This document shows, piece by piece, positions 17,514 to 26,802 of a DNA stretch of 58,269 nt; within the stretch, counting starts at the first letter, position 1, and each line of letters starts with the position of its first letter. The stretch spans positions 1-58,269 of the forward strand of contig NZ_JAFMTW010000022.1 in the NCBI RefSeq assembly GCF_017329615.1, read 5' to 3'. The notes under the pieces were generated by a model, which worked only from the letters and a program-made list of their open reading frames with translations, did no database searches and was not told the origin of the DNA. Source of the DNA: Alicyclobacillus suci. GTDB lineage: Bacteria > Bacillota > Bacilli > Alicyclobacillales > Alicyclobacillaceae. A program made the translations under genes and the position numbers.

Positions 17514-18893
17514 ATGGAACTGGAGCAGAGACAGTTACGCGTCAGCACATTTAAAAGTGCAAAACCGCTTCTGCGTCTGAGCCCCTCGACCGGCTATCTG
17601 GCAGCAGCACCGTTTCGTTCCATTGAGTGTGTCCATGGCGGACGGCGGGTGACACTCGAGGCCGTAATTGACGAAGCGTTACCGCGCAACGCCTTGTCTA
17701 TGAGCAGTAAGGCGGCGGAGCAATTGCGCCTGACAGAGTATACATGGCAAATGCCGGCGGGGGTGACACGGGGGCGCATTCAATTCGGCCCTCTGATTGG
17801 CATTCTCTCCAATCCGAGGTGGGACAAAGAAGCTCGTACGCTTCGCAAGAGTAGTCAGACGGAGGTATTACAACGCTTGGTGGAGGCTGGGCGCGAACAC
17901 GGTGCCGTGTGCTTTGTATTCGGTATCCATTCAGTTAATTTGAAAGCCGGTACGATTACCGGTTACGTCTTGAACGACGGTGTGTGGCACCGGCGCGAGT
18001 TGCCGTTGCCCGACGTGATTTACGACCAGTTGCACTCGCGAAAATTGGAACAAGATGCGAAGGAGCTTAGAGAGGCCCTGTCCAAGCGTTACGGCAGCCG
18101 GATTTTCAACGACGGCTTTTTCGATAAATGGCAGGTGTACGAATGGTTGCGGGAGGATAGACAAGTCCGGCAGCACCTTCCGCAGACGCGTCAACATACC
18201 AGTATGTCGTCTGCCGAGGCATTTTTGTCTTCGCATTCGGTGACCTTTTTAAAACCCTTGCACGGGAGCCTGGGGCTCGGAATTGCCCGGTTCGTCCGGC
18301 AGCGGGATGGGTCGTATACGTACGAGGTCAAGCGCAAAACGTCGGCGATTGTCCGTGGCAAGGCCGCTTCTGCAAAAAAAGTCCTCAGCGTATTTCGCAC
18401 AAGGTTGAAACATCGACCGTATATCTGGCAAGAGGGGCTGCCACTCGCGACATATCACCATCGTCCTGTCGATTTTCGGATTCTGATGCAGCGGGATGAG
18501 ACCGGGGAGTGGAAGCGCACGAAAATGTTTGCGCGGGTCGCGAGAATCGGTGATTTCACGTCAAATCTCAGCGGCGGCGGAGACGCGATGCCGGTTGATC
18601 AAGCACTTGCCGAATGCCTTCCAAAAGTCGAGCAGCGGAACCGGGCGAAAGCTCAAATTCGGCGGCTTTCCCGCCAGGTTGTCGATGCCCTCGAACAGGG
18701 TGCTGGTCGCACATTTGGGGAACTTGGCATTGATTTAGGTTTAGATACCTCAGGAAAAGTGTGGATTATTGAGGTGAATTCCAAACCTCGAAAGACGCCA
18801 ACGACGGAAAAGGGACGTCAAGACCTGGTAGACCTTTCATTCGAACGGCCGATGAGGTATGCCATCTATTTGGCGACAAAGGCGGCGAAATAG
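17514..18893 (+). CDS. YheC/YheD-family ATP-grasp protein 2
   Basis: A 459-aa paralogue of its neighbour. It has the ATP-grasp glycine loop HGSLGLGIARFV, the segment PVDFRILMQRDETGEW and the Mg-binding end FGELGIDLGLDTSGKVWIIE followed by VNSKPRKTP. I use ATG 17514, about 12 bases after AGGAGGG, instead of TTG 17490. Three paralogues in one cluster suggest successive additions to a peptide or related coat components, by analogy to other multi-ATP-grasp clusters. Confidence 0.85.
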   Translation: MELEQRQLRVSTFKSAKPLLRLSPSTGYLAAAPFRSIECVHGGRRVTLEAVIDEALPRNALSMSSKAAEQLRLTEYTWQMPAGVTRGRIQFGPLIGILSNPRWDKEARTLRKSSQTEVLQRLVEAGREHGAVCFVFGIHSVNLKAGTITGYVLNDGVWHRRELPLPDVIYDQLHSRKLEQDAKELREALSKRYGSRIFNDGFFDKWQVYEWLREDRQVRQHLPQTRQHTSMSSAEAFLSSHSVTFLKPLHGSLGLGIARFVRQRDGSYTYEVKRKTSAIVRGKAASAKKVLSVFRTRLKHRPYIWQEGLPLATYHHRPVDFRILMQRDETGEWKRTKMFARVARIGDFTSNLSGGGDAMPVDQALAECLPKVEQRNRAKAQIRRLSRQVVDALEQGAGRTFGELGIDLGLDTSGKVWIIEVNSKPRKTPTTEKGRQDLVDLSFERPMRYAIYLATKAAK

Positions 18894-18919
18894 AACTCGG
18901 AGAAAGGGGGACGTGGGGT

Positions 18920-20389
18920 ATGGCGTATTACCTGTTACACCGAAACCAACCCTCCGCAAAACGACTGTTGGCGAGTTTATCGCGACTCTCCCGATACCGT
19001 GCGACCAATTCCGTGTCCGATTCGGATGTGCTGGTGCGCTGGGGTGCTGCGGAGGAGAGTGACCCGGCACACGGCGCCGTGCTCAACACCAAGGACGCAA
19101 TTGAGCGCATATCATCGCGGGTGGAAATGGCTAAATTTTTGCGGCGGGTCGGTGTCCGGGTGGCGCCGAGATCGACAAAATCCGGCGGGATTACGACGTT
19201 TACTCGGCAATACCGCATTCCGATGTTCGATTTGGTGCCGATTGGCTGTTTTCGATCCGACTCGGGCGCCGGCTGGTCGAGTGCCCGCATATCGCGCGTG
19301 CACGCGTCGTTTCACGAAATCTCCGTGACGGAAGATAAACAGACGCGCCGAGCGGTCTTTTTGGCGACGAGGACGTTGCATGCGCTGGGACTCGATTTCG
19401 GCATGGTCAGTATTGGGGTGGGTCCGAAGGGATTGTTGCAGGTGATGGACGTCACTGCGACGCCTGTCCTTGAGGGCCGCCTGCTCGAGATGTACAAGGA
19501 TGCCATGACCGCCTTTATGGAGCGCGAGGAACAAGCGCGGCGGGGCACGTATACAGTGACGCTTGGCACGGATATCGAAATTATGCTGCGCAATCCACAG
19601 GGGAAGATGGTGCTGGCGAGTAACTATTTTACGCGGCGCGGGCGGATTGGCTGCGATGATCGGAGTGTCAATTTTGATGGCAAGCGACTACCGCTCATGG
19701 AACTGCGCCCGGCGCCGGATCCGACGCCGGGCGGGCTTTTGCAGAACTTGAAGCGACTGATGCGCGAGGCGAGTGAGCGCATCAACCGACCGAATGTGGA
19801 ATGGCGGGCGGGGAGTATGCCATTTCGACCGTACTGCACCGGTGGGCATATTCACTTTTCCGGCGTACCCTTCTCCAGTCGTTTGGTGAAAGTGCTTGAC
19901 AATTATCTAGGACTACCGTTGATGGCAGTGGAGGACCGTCGGACAGCTGGGTTACGGCGACCGAAATACGGCTATCTCGGTGACATTCGGCATAAAGATT
20001 ACGGGGGATTCGAGTATCGGACACCGGGCAGCTTTGTGTGCAGTCAAGTGGTGACGACAGCGGCGTTTCACCTCGCGCACATGCTGGCATCGCACTACCG
20101 TGACTTCAGCCTTCCAGATATCTACTCGCCGAGTCTGCAAATCGCGTTTTACGAAGGGCAGATTGGTGCACTGCGGCCGCTTATCCTTCGAAATATCGAG
20201 ACGATTCGGCGACACGCCGCATACACTCAGTACCGTGAATATATCGAGCCGCTCTTTGTCATGATTGAGCAGGGCCAAACGTGGAACGAACAGAGAGACG
20301 TTCGCGTCGAATGGGGCATTCCAACCAGGCGCACCCGTGCCACCGGGAACGTCAGGACGCGGCGGGCAAAAGTCGCAGGTGCTCGATGA
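18920..20389 (+). CDS. Amidoligase-like (COOH-NH2 ligase type 2) protein with degenerate ATP-grasp-like N terminus
   Basis: A 489-aa protein in two parts. Residues 1-200 look like a shortened, degraded ATP-grasp-like domain (LVRWGAAEESDP, SRVEMAKFLRRVGV). From about residue 213 the sequence changes to a glutamine-synthetase-fold amidoligase pattern: GTDIEIMLRNPQGK, GCDDRSVNFDGKRLPLMELRP, CTGGHIHFSG, YGGFEYRTPGSF. This pattern is known from COOH-NH2 ligases found beside YheC/D-type ATP-grasp genes in spore formers and some phages. Such enzymes form amide bonds using ATP. ATG 18920 follows AAAGGGGG. It lies between paralogous ATP-grasp genes with short gaps, so one operon is likely. Confidence 0.8.
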   Translation: MAYYLLHRNQPSAKRLLASLSRLSRYRATNSVSDSDVLVRWGAAEESDPAHGAVLNTKDAIERISSRVEMAKFLRRVGVRVAPRSTKSGGITTFTRQYRIPMFDLVPIGCFRSDSGAGWSSARISRVHASFHEISVTEDKQTRRAVFLATRTLHALGLDFGMVSIGVGPKGLLQVMDVTATPVLEGRLLEMYKDAMTAFMEREEQARRGTYTVTLGTDIEIMLRNPQGKMVLASNYFTRRGRIGCDDRSVNFDGKRLPLMELRPAPDPTPGGLLQNLKRLMREASERINRPNVEWRAGSMPFRPYCTGGHIHFSGVPFSSRLVKVLDNYLGLPLMAVEDRRTAGLRRPKYGYLGDIRHKDYGGFEYRTPGSFVCSQVVTTAAFHLAHMLASHYRDFSLPDIYSPSLQIAFYEGQIGALRPLILRNIETIRRHAAYTQYREYIEPLFVMIEQGQTWNEQRDVRVEWGIPTRRTRATGNVRTRRAKVAGAR

Positions 20390-20407
20390 GGAAGAGGGGT
20401 CGCTTTC

Positions 20408-21679
20408 GTGAGTCAACAGCCAAATGCTGAAATGGTGTGGTTGCGGCAGAAAAACCACATCGTTCATGTCGTCCAGCCGCGGGTGGCCGCAAAGTCGCAA
20501 AAGTGGCCAGCTTACGCGCGCGTGCTCGGCGGCCAGACACAGTTGCCGATCACACAAAGCCTTCCCCAAGGACAAATCCTCTATCGGTGTCCTGTCTCGT
20601 TGTATGAGAGAGGAGCTGTTGCTGAAGTGGGTCCGGTGTTCGCGATTTTGGCCGGAGAAGGAAATAATGGATTTGTTGGGGCCAGGCTAAATTTTCGGGA
20701 TGTCATCGAGTGCGGACGCAAACAAGGGGCGTTTGTCTACGTCGTCGCGGCAAACGACGTACACATGGGGAACACATGGTTTGGCTACGTTCGCCTTGGG
20801 CACCAACGCTGGATTCGGATTCCGTGTCCGCGACCGCACGCTGTTTATAATCGGATTCCGACACGCGCGCTGGAGCGGCGCAAGAGTGCCATCCGCGCGC
20901 GACAGGTCATCCGTCAGCTAGGGATTCCGATGTTTAATCGCGAGTACTTCAACAAGGCTCGAATTTACGCGCTGGTGAGAAACCATGGCCTGTCCTCGTT
21001 TTTGCCGGATACGGAACCTGAGCTGAATCGGGAGAGACTTTTTGACATGTTGCAAAAACACGCTTCCGTTTATCTGAAGCCGGCAGGTGGTAGTGTCGGG
21101 CACGGGATGGTGAGGATTGATTCGGCGAAATCGGGCTGGACGGTGGCTGTGCTCAAGCGAGGACAGACGAATAAGCATGCCTGCGCCACGGCGGACGCAT
21201 TGTGGCAGATGGTACAACGGGAACGCGTACCGGGTCGTTATGTTATCCAACAAGCCATTCCGCTCGTCGAATACCGCGGTCGCCCGTGCGATTTTCGCGT
21301 GTTGCTGCAAAAGCAGGATGGAACTTGGCAAGTCGTCGGGCGTGGCGTTCGGGTCAGTGGTATCGGGCGGATTACGACGCATGTGCCTAACGGCGGATCG
21401 ATTGCCAATGCCGATACGGTACTCAAGGAGGCGTTTGGCGATGCCGCAGAGCGTGTGAATGACCGACTTGTTCAATCCGTCTTGGACGCGGCGCGCGCCA
21501 TTGACGACGGGTACCAGGGAGAATTAGGGGAGATGTCGATGGACATCGGCATTGACCCACAAGGGCATGCGTGGTTCTTTGAGGCCAATGCCAAGCCGAT
21601 GAAGTTTGATGAACCTGAAATTCGCCGCAAATCACTGGAAGGCGTTATCCAACATCTGCGGGAGCGAGCGGGCCTTTAG
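20408..21679 (+). CDS. YheC/YheD-family ATP-grasp protein 3
   Basis: A 423-aa paralogue with the motifs VYLKPAGGSVGHGMVRI, YRGRPCDFRVLLQKQDG and GEMSMDIGIDPQGHAWFFE followed by ANAKPMKF. GTG 20408 follows GAGGGG, 18 bases after the amidoligase stop. It is the last gene of the cluster and converges with a small reverse-strand gene ending at 21676. Confidence 0.85.
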   Translation: MSQQPNAEMVWLRQKNHIVHVVQPRVAAKSQKWPAYARVLGGQTQLPITQSLPQGQILYRCPVSLYERGAVAEVGPVFAILAGEGNNGFVGARLNFRDVIECGRKQGAFVYVVAANDVHMGNTWFGYVRLGHQRWIRIPCPRPHAVYNRIPTRALERRKSAIRARQVIRQLGIPMFNREYFNKARIYALVRNHGLSSFLPDTEPELNRERLFDMLQKHASVYLKPAGGSVGHGMVRIDSAKSGWTVAVLKRGQTNKHACATADALWQMVQRERVPGRYVIQQAIPLVEYRGRPCDFRVLLQKQDGTWQVVGRGVRVSGIGRITTHVPNGGSIANADTVLKEAFGDAAERVNDRLVQSVLDAARAIDDGYQGELGEMSMDIGIDPQGHAWFFEANAKPMKFDEPEIRRKSLEGVIQHLRERAGL

Positions 21680-21924
21680 GCGAGTGGCCAGGCTAACGCG
21701 AACCGCCGTTTTCCTCTAGTAATCATGCGAATCTGGTGAAACGGGATGTAGCGCCAAGTGCTGTCGTACACGAGCAGTGCTTGATGGTTTTGAATGATTT
21801 TGTCGATGTCTGGCATGTCACTCGCAAATGACTGCTTGTCTGGCGCTACAACTGCCCCGTCGAAACATTCCTCCTGCGAAAGAACATACACCTCGAACGT
21901 CGGGATGGTCAGCTTGTCCGACAC
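21676..21924 (-). CDS. Small hypothetical protein
   Basis: An 82-aa reverse-strand gene. GTG 21924 has GAGGAGG eight bases upstream, which decides against the longer frame that begins at 22107 inside miaB. The protein (LTIPTFEVYVLSQEECFDG, QALLVYDSTWRYIPFHQI) is soluble and of unknown family. It overlaps the end of the ATP-grasp cluster by four bases, tail to tail. Confidence 0.65.
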   Translation of the reverse strand: MSDKLTIPTFEVYVLSQEECFDGAVVAPDKQSFASDMPDIDKIIQNHQALLVYDSTWRYIPFHQIRMITRGKRRFALAWPLA

Positions 21925-22035
21925 TTCGGAGCCCTCCTCTAATATTTCCACGTGAGCCGCATCTGACATTATGGTATCATCAAGTGATAGATGTGCAATC
22001 ACATTCAATTGAACGGGCACAAGGAGTTGTTGAGG

Positions 22036-23526
22036 TTGGAAAACTTGGTCAAGCTTGCGCGCGAAGGGCGTCTGGAACAAGGCCTTGGACTGACCTTTGG
22101 CACACATCGCCCCAATCCAGTGGAGCGTGTGGCTTACGATATAGAAGAATTAGTGCGAGATTATCGCGTCGGCCGCCGGGCTGACGGGTCGCCATATCGG
22201 TTTCTGATTAAGACGTACGGCTGCCAGATGAACGAGCACGACACGGAAGTGATGGCGGGCCTATTGCTTGCGATGGGTTACGAACAGAGTGATAGCGACG
22301 AGTTTGCTGATTTTATCTTGTTCAACACCTGTGCTGTGCGGGAAAACGCAGAGGCAAAGGTGTTTGGTGAAATTGGCCGGTTGCGTCCGCTCAAGGCGAA
22401 AAACCCGGAATTGCTCTTGGGGCTCTGTGGGTGTATGGCACAGGAACAAGGCGTTCAAAAGATGGTATTGGAGAAATTTCCGTGGGTTGATGTGGTCTTT
22501 GGCACACACAACATCCATCGCTTGCCAGCCATTTTGACCGCTGCGAAACAATCGCAGGAAACCGTGATGGAAGTGTGGGAGAAGGCGGCAGAGACGGTGG
22601 AAGATATTCCGAAAGTCCGCAAGGATAGCGTCCGAGCCTGGGTCAACATTCAGTACGGGTGTAACAAGTTCTGTACCTACTGTATCGTTCCGTATACGCG
22701 GGGGCGCGAGCGCAGCCGTGAACCGGAGGACGTCATCAAGGAAGTGCGGGAACTCGTCGCAGCAGGCTATAAGGAAATCACCTTGCTGGGGCAAAACGTC
22801 AACGATTACGGCGTGGATTTGGGAACCATCACGTTTGCCCAACTGTTGCGCGCCGTAAACGATATCGAGGGCATTGACCGCATTCGGTTTACGACGTCGA
22901 ACCCGTGGAACTTCACGGACGACCTGATTGCGGCCATCGCCGAGTGTGAACACGTCGTCGAGCACATTCACTTGCCGGTTCAGTCGGGCAACAACGAGAT
23001 TCTCCGGCGGATGAATCGTACGCACACGCGGGAGTATTATTTGCAATTGGTGAACAAGATTCGCAAGGCGATTCCCAACGTCAGTTTGACGACGGACATT
23101 ATTGTCGGCTTTCCTGGCGAGACCGAAGCGGCTTTTCAGGACACGCTGTCACTCGTGCGCGAGGTTCAGTTTGACAATGCGTTTACCTTTATTTACTCCC
23201 CTCGTGAAAATACGCCGGCGGCGAAGTTTGCGGATGAGGTGACACTCGAAGAGAAGAAAGATCGCTTGCGGCGTCTGAACGATGTCCAGTACCAGATTAG
23301 CCTTGCGCGCAACCAAGCGCTGAAGGGGCGAGTGGTCGAGGTGCTGGTCGAAGGCGAAAGTAAGACCAACCGCGAGGTGCTCACTGGTCGCACGCGTACC
23401 AACCATTTGGTGTTGTTCCCAGGGGATATTTCACTAAAAGGGCAACATGTCGACGTGGAAATCACCCATCCACAAACGTTCCTTCTAAAGGGGCAATGCG
23501 TGTATCGCGAGGAGGTCGTTTCGTGA
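22036..23526 (+). CDS. miaB: MiaB tRNA-2-methylthio-N6-dimethylallyladenosine synthase
   Basis: MiaB is a radical SAM enzyme that adds a methylthio group to i6A37 of tRNAs; it works after MiaA, encoded at 29535. The protein has the N-terminal MTTase domain (KTYGCQMNEHDTEVMAG, FNTCAVRENAE, GLCGCMAQ, three Cys for one Fe-S cluster). The radical SAM motif is CNKFCTYCIVPYTRGRERSR, and a TRAM domain closes the protein. TTG 22036 with AAGGAG at 22021-22026 fits better than ATG 21991. The product is then 496 aa. Confidence 0.95.
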   Translation: MENLVKLAREGRLEQGLGLTFGTHRPNPVERVAYDIEELVRDYRVGRRADGSPYRFLIKTYGCQMNEHDTEVMAGLLLAMGYEQSDSDEFADFILFNTCAVRENAEAKVFGEIGRLRPLKAKNPELLLGLCGCMAQEQGVQKMVLEKFPWVDVVFGTHNIHRLPAILTAAKQSQETVMEVWEKAAETVEDIPKVRKDSVRAWVNIQYGCNKFCTYCIVPYTRGRERSREPEDVIKEVRELVAAGYKEITLLGQNVNDYGVDLGTITFAQLLRAVNDIEGIDRIRFTTSNPWNFTDDLIAAIAECEHVVEHIHLPVQSGNNEILRRMNRTHTREYYLQLVNKIRKAIPNVSLTTDIIVGFPGETEAAFQDTLSLVREVQFDNAFTFIYSPRENTPAAKFADEVTLEEKKDRLRRLNDVQYQISLARNQALKGRVVEVLVEGESKTNREVLTGRTRTNHLVLFPGDISLKGQHVDVEITHPQTFLLKGQCVYREEVVS

Positions 23527-23963
23527 GTATCTTGGAGCCGACGCGCGAATTGGTGTTCGATAAAGTCGACGCCATTGCGAGCCAAATTGCCAGTTCGGAA
23601 GCGGCGAGTATGTACTGGCAGGCGCGCGATAAAATGATGCACCATCAGGAAGCGCAAGGACTGTTTGATGAACTGAAGAAGAAGACGAACGGATTGCTCG
23701 TACTTAAGGACCGGCTGGGAGAACAAAGCGACAAATACCAGCGCATCAAACAAGAGACGGCGCGCATTGAGGAACGGTTGGCGGAGATTCCGGTTGCGTT
23801 GCAATACAAAGCTGCGCAGGATGAGTTGAACGCTATGCTCCAAGAAGTGATTTTGGTACTTTTGGCGCGGTTAAAGGACGAAGTGCCGGTCGAGCCGGGG
23901 CCACGCCAATGCGGTTCTGGCGGAAGTTGTTCCACTGGTGGCAGTTGTTCGTGTTCACATTGA
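23523..23963 (+). CDS. ymcA: YmcA/YlbF family protein (RicA-like)
   Basis: A 146-aa helical protein of the YlbF/YmcA family. In B. subtilis YmcA, YlbF and YaaT form an Fe-S-containing complex that promotes mRNA processing by RNase Y and affects sporulation, competence and biofilm. GTG 23523 overlaps the miaB end and follows GGAGG at 23511-23515. The last residues form a Cys-rich tail (CGSGGSCSTGGSCSCSH), which could hold the cluster. Position after ymcB/miaB supports ymcA rather than ylbF. In B. subtilis cotE follows directly; here cotE lies 10 kb upstream. Confidence 0.85.
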   Translation: MSILEPTRELVFDKVDAIASQIASSEAASMYWQARDKMMHHQEAQGLFDELKKKTNGLLVLKDRLGEQSDKYQRIKQETARIEERLAEIPVALQYKAAQDELNAMLQEVILVLLARLKDEVPVEPGPRQCGSGGSCSTGGSCSCSH

Positions 23964-24043
23964 TACAGACGTGTTCCAAAGCGGTCTACCGATGGCGTCG
24001 GCGTACGTTACCGACAAGGGCCGCGGCGGCAATAGGCTATACG

Positions 24044-24071
24044 ACGGTCGCCGGAAGTCGGCGGCCGTTTC
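24044..24071 (+). terminator. Possible terminator before mutS
   Basis: A 10-bp GC-rich stem (24044-24053 with 24059-24068, one G-T pair) followed by only a short T run. A weak terminator or an mRNA-end structure. Confidence 0.5.
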
Positions 24072-24150
24072 GTCTATGATGACGTATTTGAGAAATGAAT
24101 GACGCTTCTAGTTGTGGGCGAAGTCGTGGGAGGCGTGAGGAGGATTTTGT

Positions 24151-26802
24151 ATGGGACTGACGCCAATGATGCGTCAATACCAGGAAGTCAAAGCGGCACA
24201 TCAGGACGCACTCCTGATGTTTCGATTAGGTGATTTTTATGAGCTGTTTTTTGAAGACGCGGTTACGGCCAGCCGCGAACTCGATATTACGTTGACAGGG
24301 CGCGATGCGGGAGAAGCGGGCAGAATTCCGATGTGTGGTGTACCGTACCACGCAGTGGAACAGTATCTGGAGCGCCTGATAGATCGGGGATATCGCGTCG
24401 CCATCTGTGAACAAGTGGAAGATCCAAAAGCGGCCAAAGGCCTCGTGCAGCGCGAAGTCGTTCGGATTGTCACACCAGGCACTGCGTTGTCCAAGGATAC
24501 GGACCATCGGTTTCTCGCGGCACTCGTCGCGTCGTCGTCGCGATTTGGTCTGGCTTTCGTCGACGTGGGGACTGGAGAAGTCCTGATGGGGGAAGCGGAT
24601 GGCGGTGCTTGTGCAGACCAGTTGCGTTTGTTTGCTCCGATTGAAATCGTCGTGGAAAAGGGCGCGCCTGCGCCTCATTGGCTTGCGGCGTACAGCGCAC
24701 AGACGGAGGTACTCATCACAGAGCGCACGAATGGTGGAAACCGCCTGATTGAGGAGCAGTACGGTGTATCGAGTGTCAGTGCGTTAGGCCTTGCGGAACC
24801 GTCCGCTGCGACGAAAGCACTCGCGCTCGCGCTGACGTACATAGATGAAACGCAAAAAATGAAATTGCGCCATTTGCAAGACCCGGCGCCGCTTTTTGAG
24901 CAGACGCACCTGGCGCTCAACCAGACGGCGATTCATCATTTGGAATTGACGGCGACGGCGCGGGACGGGCAAAAAAAGGGCAGTCTGCTCGGGCTTATCG
25001 ACGCCACGGTGACGGCTGCAGGGGGCCGGCTGCTGCGCTCATGGTTGGAGCGGCCACTTTGCCGCGAAGCGGAGATTGTGCGTCGTCACGACGCCGTCGG
25101 TTATTTCGTCGATGATTTGATTTTGCGCGAGGAGGTGCGGGCGTCTCTTCGGGGTGTACACGATCTCGCCCGGCTGGTCGCCCGCTTCGCCTTCGGCAGC
25201 GGCAATCCGCGCGATTTGTTATCACTCGCGCACTCGCTTATCAAGGGGCAGGCGGTCATTGATACGCTATCTGTCACCGAGCCTCCGGAGCTTCTTGCGT
25301 CGCTTATCGACGACTTGCCAGATTTGTTAGGGCTTGCGGCGACGATTGAGGCAAGCATTGTCGACGACCCCCCCATCCAAACGCGAGAGGGCGGTATTTT
25401 TCGCAGCGGTGTAGATTCAGAGTTGGACAGGCTGCGGGAATTGCAGACTTCTGGTCGCACGTGGTTGCGCGACTTGGAACAGCGCGAGCGCGAGCGGACG
25501 GGCATTAAGTCACTCAAAGTCGGATACAACAAGGTATTTGGTTACTATATCGAGGTGTCGAAGGCGAATCTTGGAAATGTGCCCGAGGAATACGAGCGGC
25601 GGCAGACGCTCACCGGTGCGGAACGCTTTATTCTGCCTGAGCTCAAGGCGCGCGAAGCCGAGATTTTGTCGGCCGAGGAGCGGGCGATGGCGAAAGAAGC
25701 GGAGCTGTTTCAGTCATTCCGCAATCAGGTCCTGGCCGCACGCTCGGAGATTCAGACGTTTGCCGACGCACTTGCACAAATCGATGTACTGCAAAGTCTT
25801 GCGCACGTCGCCAGTGAGCGCCGGTTCGTCCGGCCAGAAATTCGCGGTGAGGTCGGGATTGAAATTGTTGGAGGCCGGCACCCAGTGGTCGAGGAATTGG
25901 CGAAGGGTCAGTTTGTGCCCAATGACACGCACTTGGCGCCCGGGGATCACATCATTGTGTTGACGGGGCCCAATATGGGCGGCAAAAGCACCTATATGCG
26001 CCAGACCGCCATCATCGTCATGTTGGCGCAGATGGGGAGTTTCGTCCCTGCCGAGCGTGCGGTCATTGGCGTGGTGGACCAAATCTTCGCGCGCATCGGC
26101 GCTGCGGACGACTTAGGGCGCGGTCAGAGCACGTTTATGGTGGAGATGATTGAACTGGCGCAAATTTTGCGGCAGTCCACCGGGCGCAGCCTCGTTTTGC
26201 TCGATGAAATTGGTCGTGGTACGTCGACGTACGATGGACTGTCTATCGCCGAAGCGGTTCTTGAGGAACTGGCGAGTCGCAGTGAACAGCCACTGACGAT
26301 GTTTGCGACGCATTATCACGAGTTGATTGGATTCTCTGAACGATTCCCGTCGGTGCGCAATTATTCGATGGCTGTGGAGGAAACGGCCGACGGCATTACG
26401 TTTTTACACACGGTGGTCACGCGGCCGTCGGACAAAAGTTATGGCATCCAGGTGGCCAAGCTCGCCGGGCTCCCGCCGCATGTCGTCGAGCGGGCGCAGA
26501 CATTGCTCGCCGCGCGCGAATCGCAGTCGCAGGCGAGCGCGATGGCGGCAGCGACGTCCGAGGTGCGGGAGCGTTCTCCAGAGGCCGTGTCACCTGCTGT
26601 CACGCCGGTCGTGGCGCAGGTCTCGGGACAGGCGGCACCGGACGCTCCAGCGCTCGCGCTGTTTGAGGGGCCGTATCGGGCGTTTGTGGAGCGTGTTGCC
26701 GCGGAAAATCTGCTTGCGATGACGCCGCTTGACGCGATGAACCGGCTGAATGAGTTGATTGAGAAAGCGAAGGAGTTGTTGTCGTGGGAAACATCCAGTT
26801 AA
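24151..26802 (+). CDS. mutS: DNA mismatch repair protein MutS
   Basis: MutS recognises mismatches and recruits MutL. The 883-aa protein has the mismatch-binding N terminus (TPMMRQYQEVK, then LMFRLGDFYELFFEDA with the Phe-x-Glu wedge in this region) and the Walker A motif GPNMGGKST at about 606. The ABC-type ATPase end shows LLDEIGRGTSTYDG and TMFATHYHEL. A variable linker of about 50 residues, rich in Ala/Gln/Val, precedes the C-terminal helical region. ATG 24151 follows GAGGAGG. The gene overlaps mutL by 19 bases. Confidence 0.98.
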   Translation: MGLTPMMRQYQEVKAAHQDALLMFRLGDFYELFFEDAVTASRELDITLTGRDAGEAGRIPMCGVPYHAVEQYLERLIDRGYRVAICEQVEDPKAAKGLVQREVVRIVTPGTALSKDTDHRFLAALVASSSRFGLAFVDVGTGEVLMGEADGGACADQLRLFAPIEIVVEKGAPAPHWLAAYSAQTEVLITERTNGGNRLIEEQYGVSSVSALGLAEPSAATKALALALTYIDETQKMKLRHLQDPAPLFEQTHLALNQTAIHHLELTATARDGQKKGSLLGLIDATVTAAGGRLLRSWLERPLCREAEIVRRHDAVGYFVDDLILREEVRASLRGVHDLARLVARFAFGSGNPRDLLSLAHSLIKGQAVIDTLSVTEPPELLASLIDDLPDLLGLAATIEASIVDDPPIQTREGGIFRSGVDSELDRLRELQTSGRTWLRDLEQRERERTGIKSLKVGYNKVFGYYIEVSKANLGNVPEEYERRQTLTGAERFILPELKAREAEILSAEERAMAKEAELFQSFRNQVLAARSEIQTFADALAQIDVLQSLAHVASERRFVRPEIRGEVGIEIVGGRHPVVEELAKGQFVPNDTHLAPGDHIIVLTGPNMGGKSTYMRQTAIIVMLAQMGSFVPAERAVIGVVDQIFARIGAADDLGRGQSTFMVEMIELAQILRQSTGRSLVLLDEIGRGTSTYDGLSIAEAVLEELASRSEQPLTMFATHYHELIGFSERFPSVRNYSMAVEETADGITFLHTVVTRPSDKSYGIQVAKLAGLPPHVVERAQTLLAARESQSQASAMAAATSEVRERSPEAVSPAVTPVVAQVSGQAAPDAPALALFEGPYRAFVERVAAENLLAMTPLDAMNRLNELIEKAKELLSWETSS

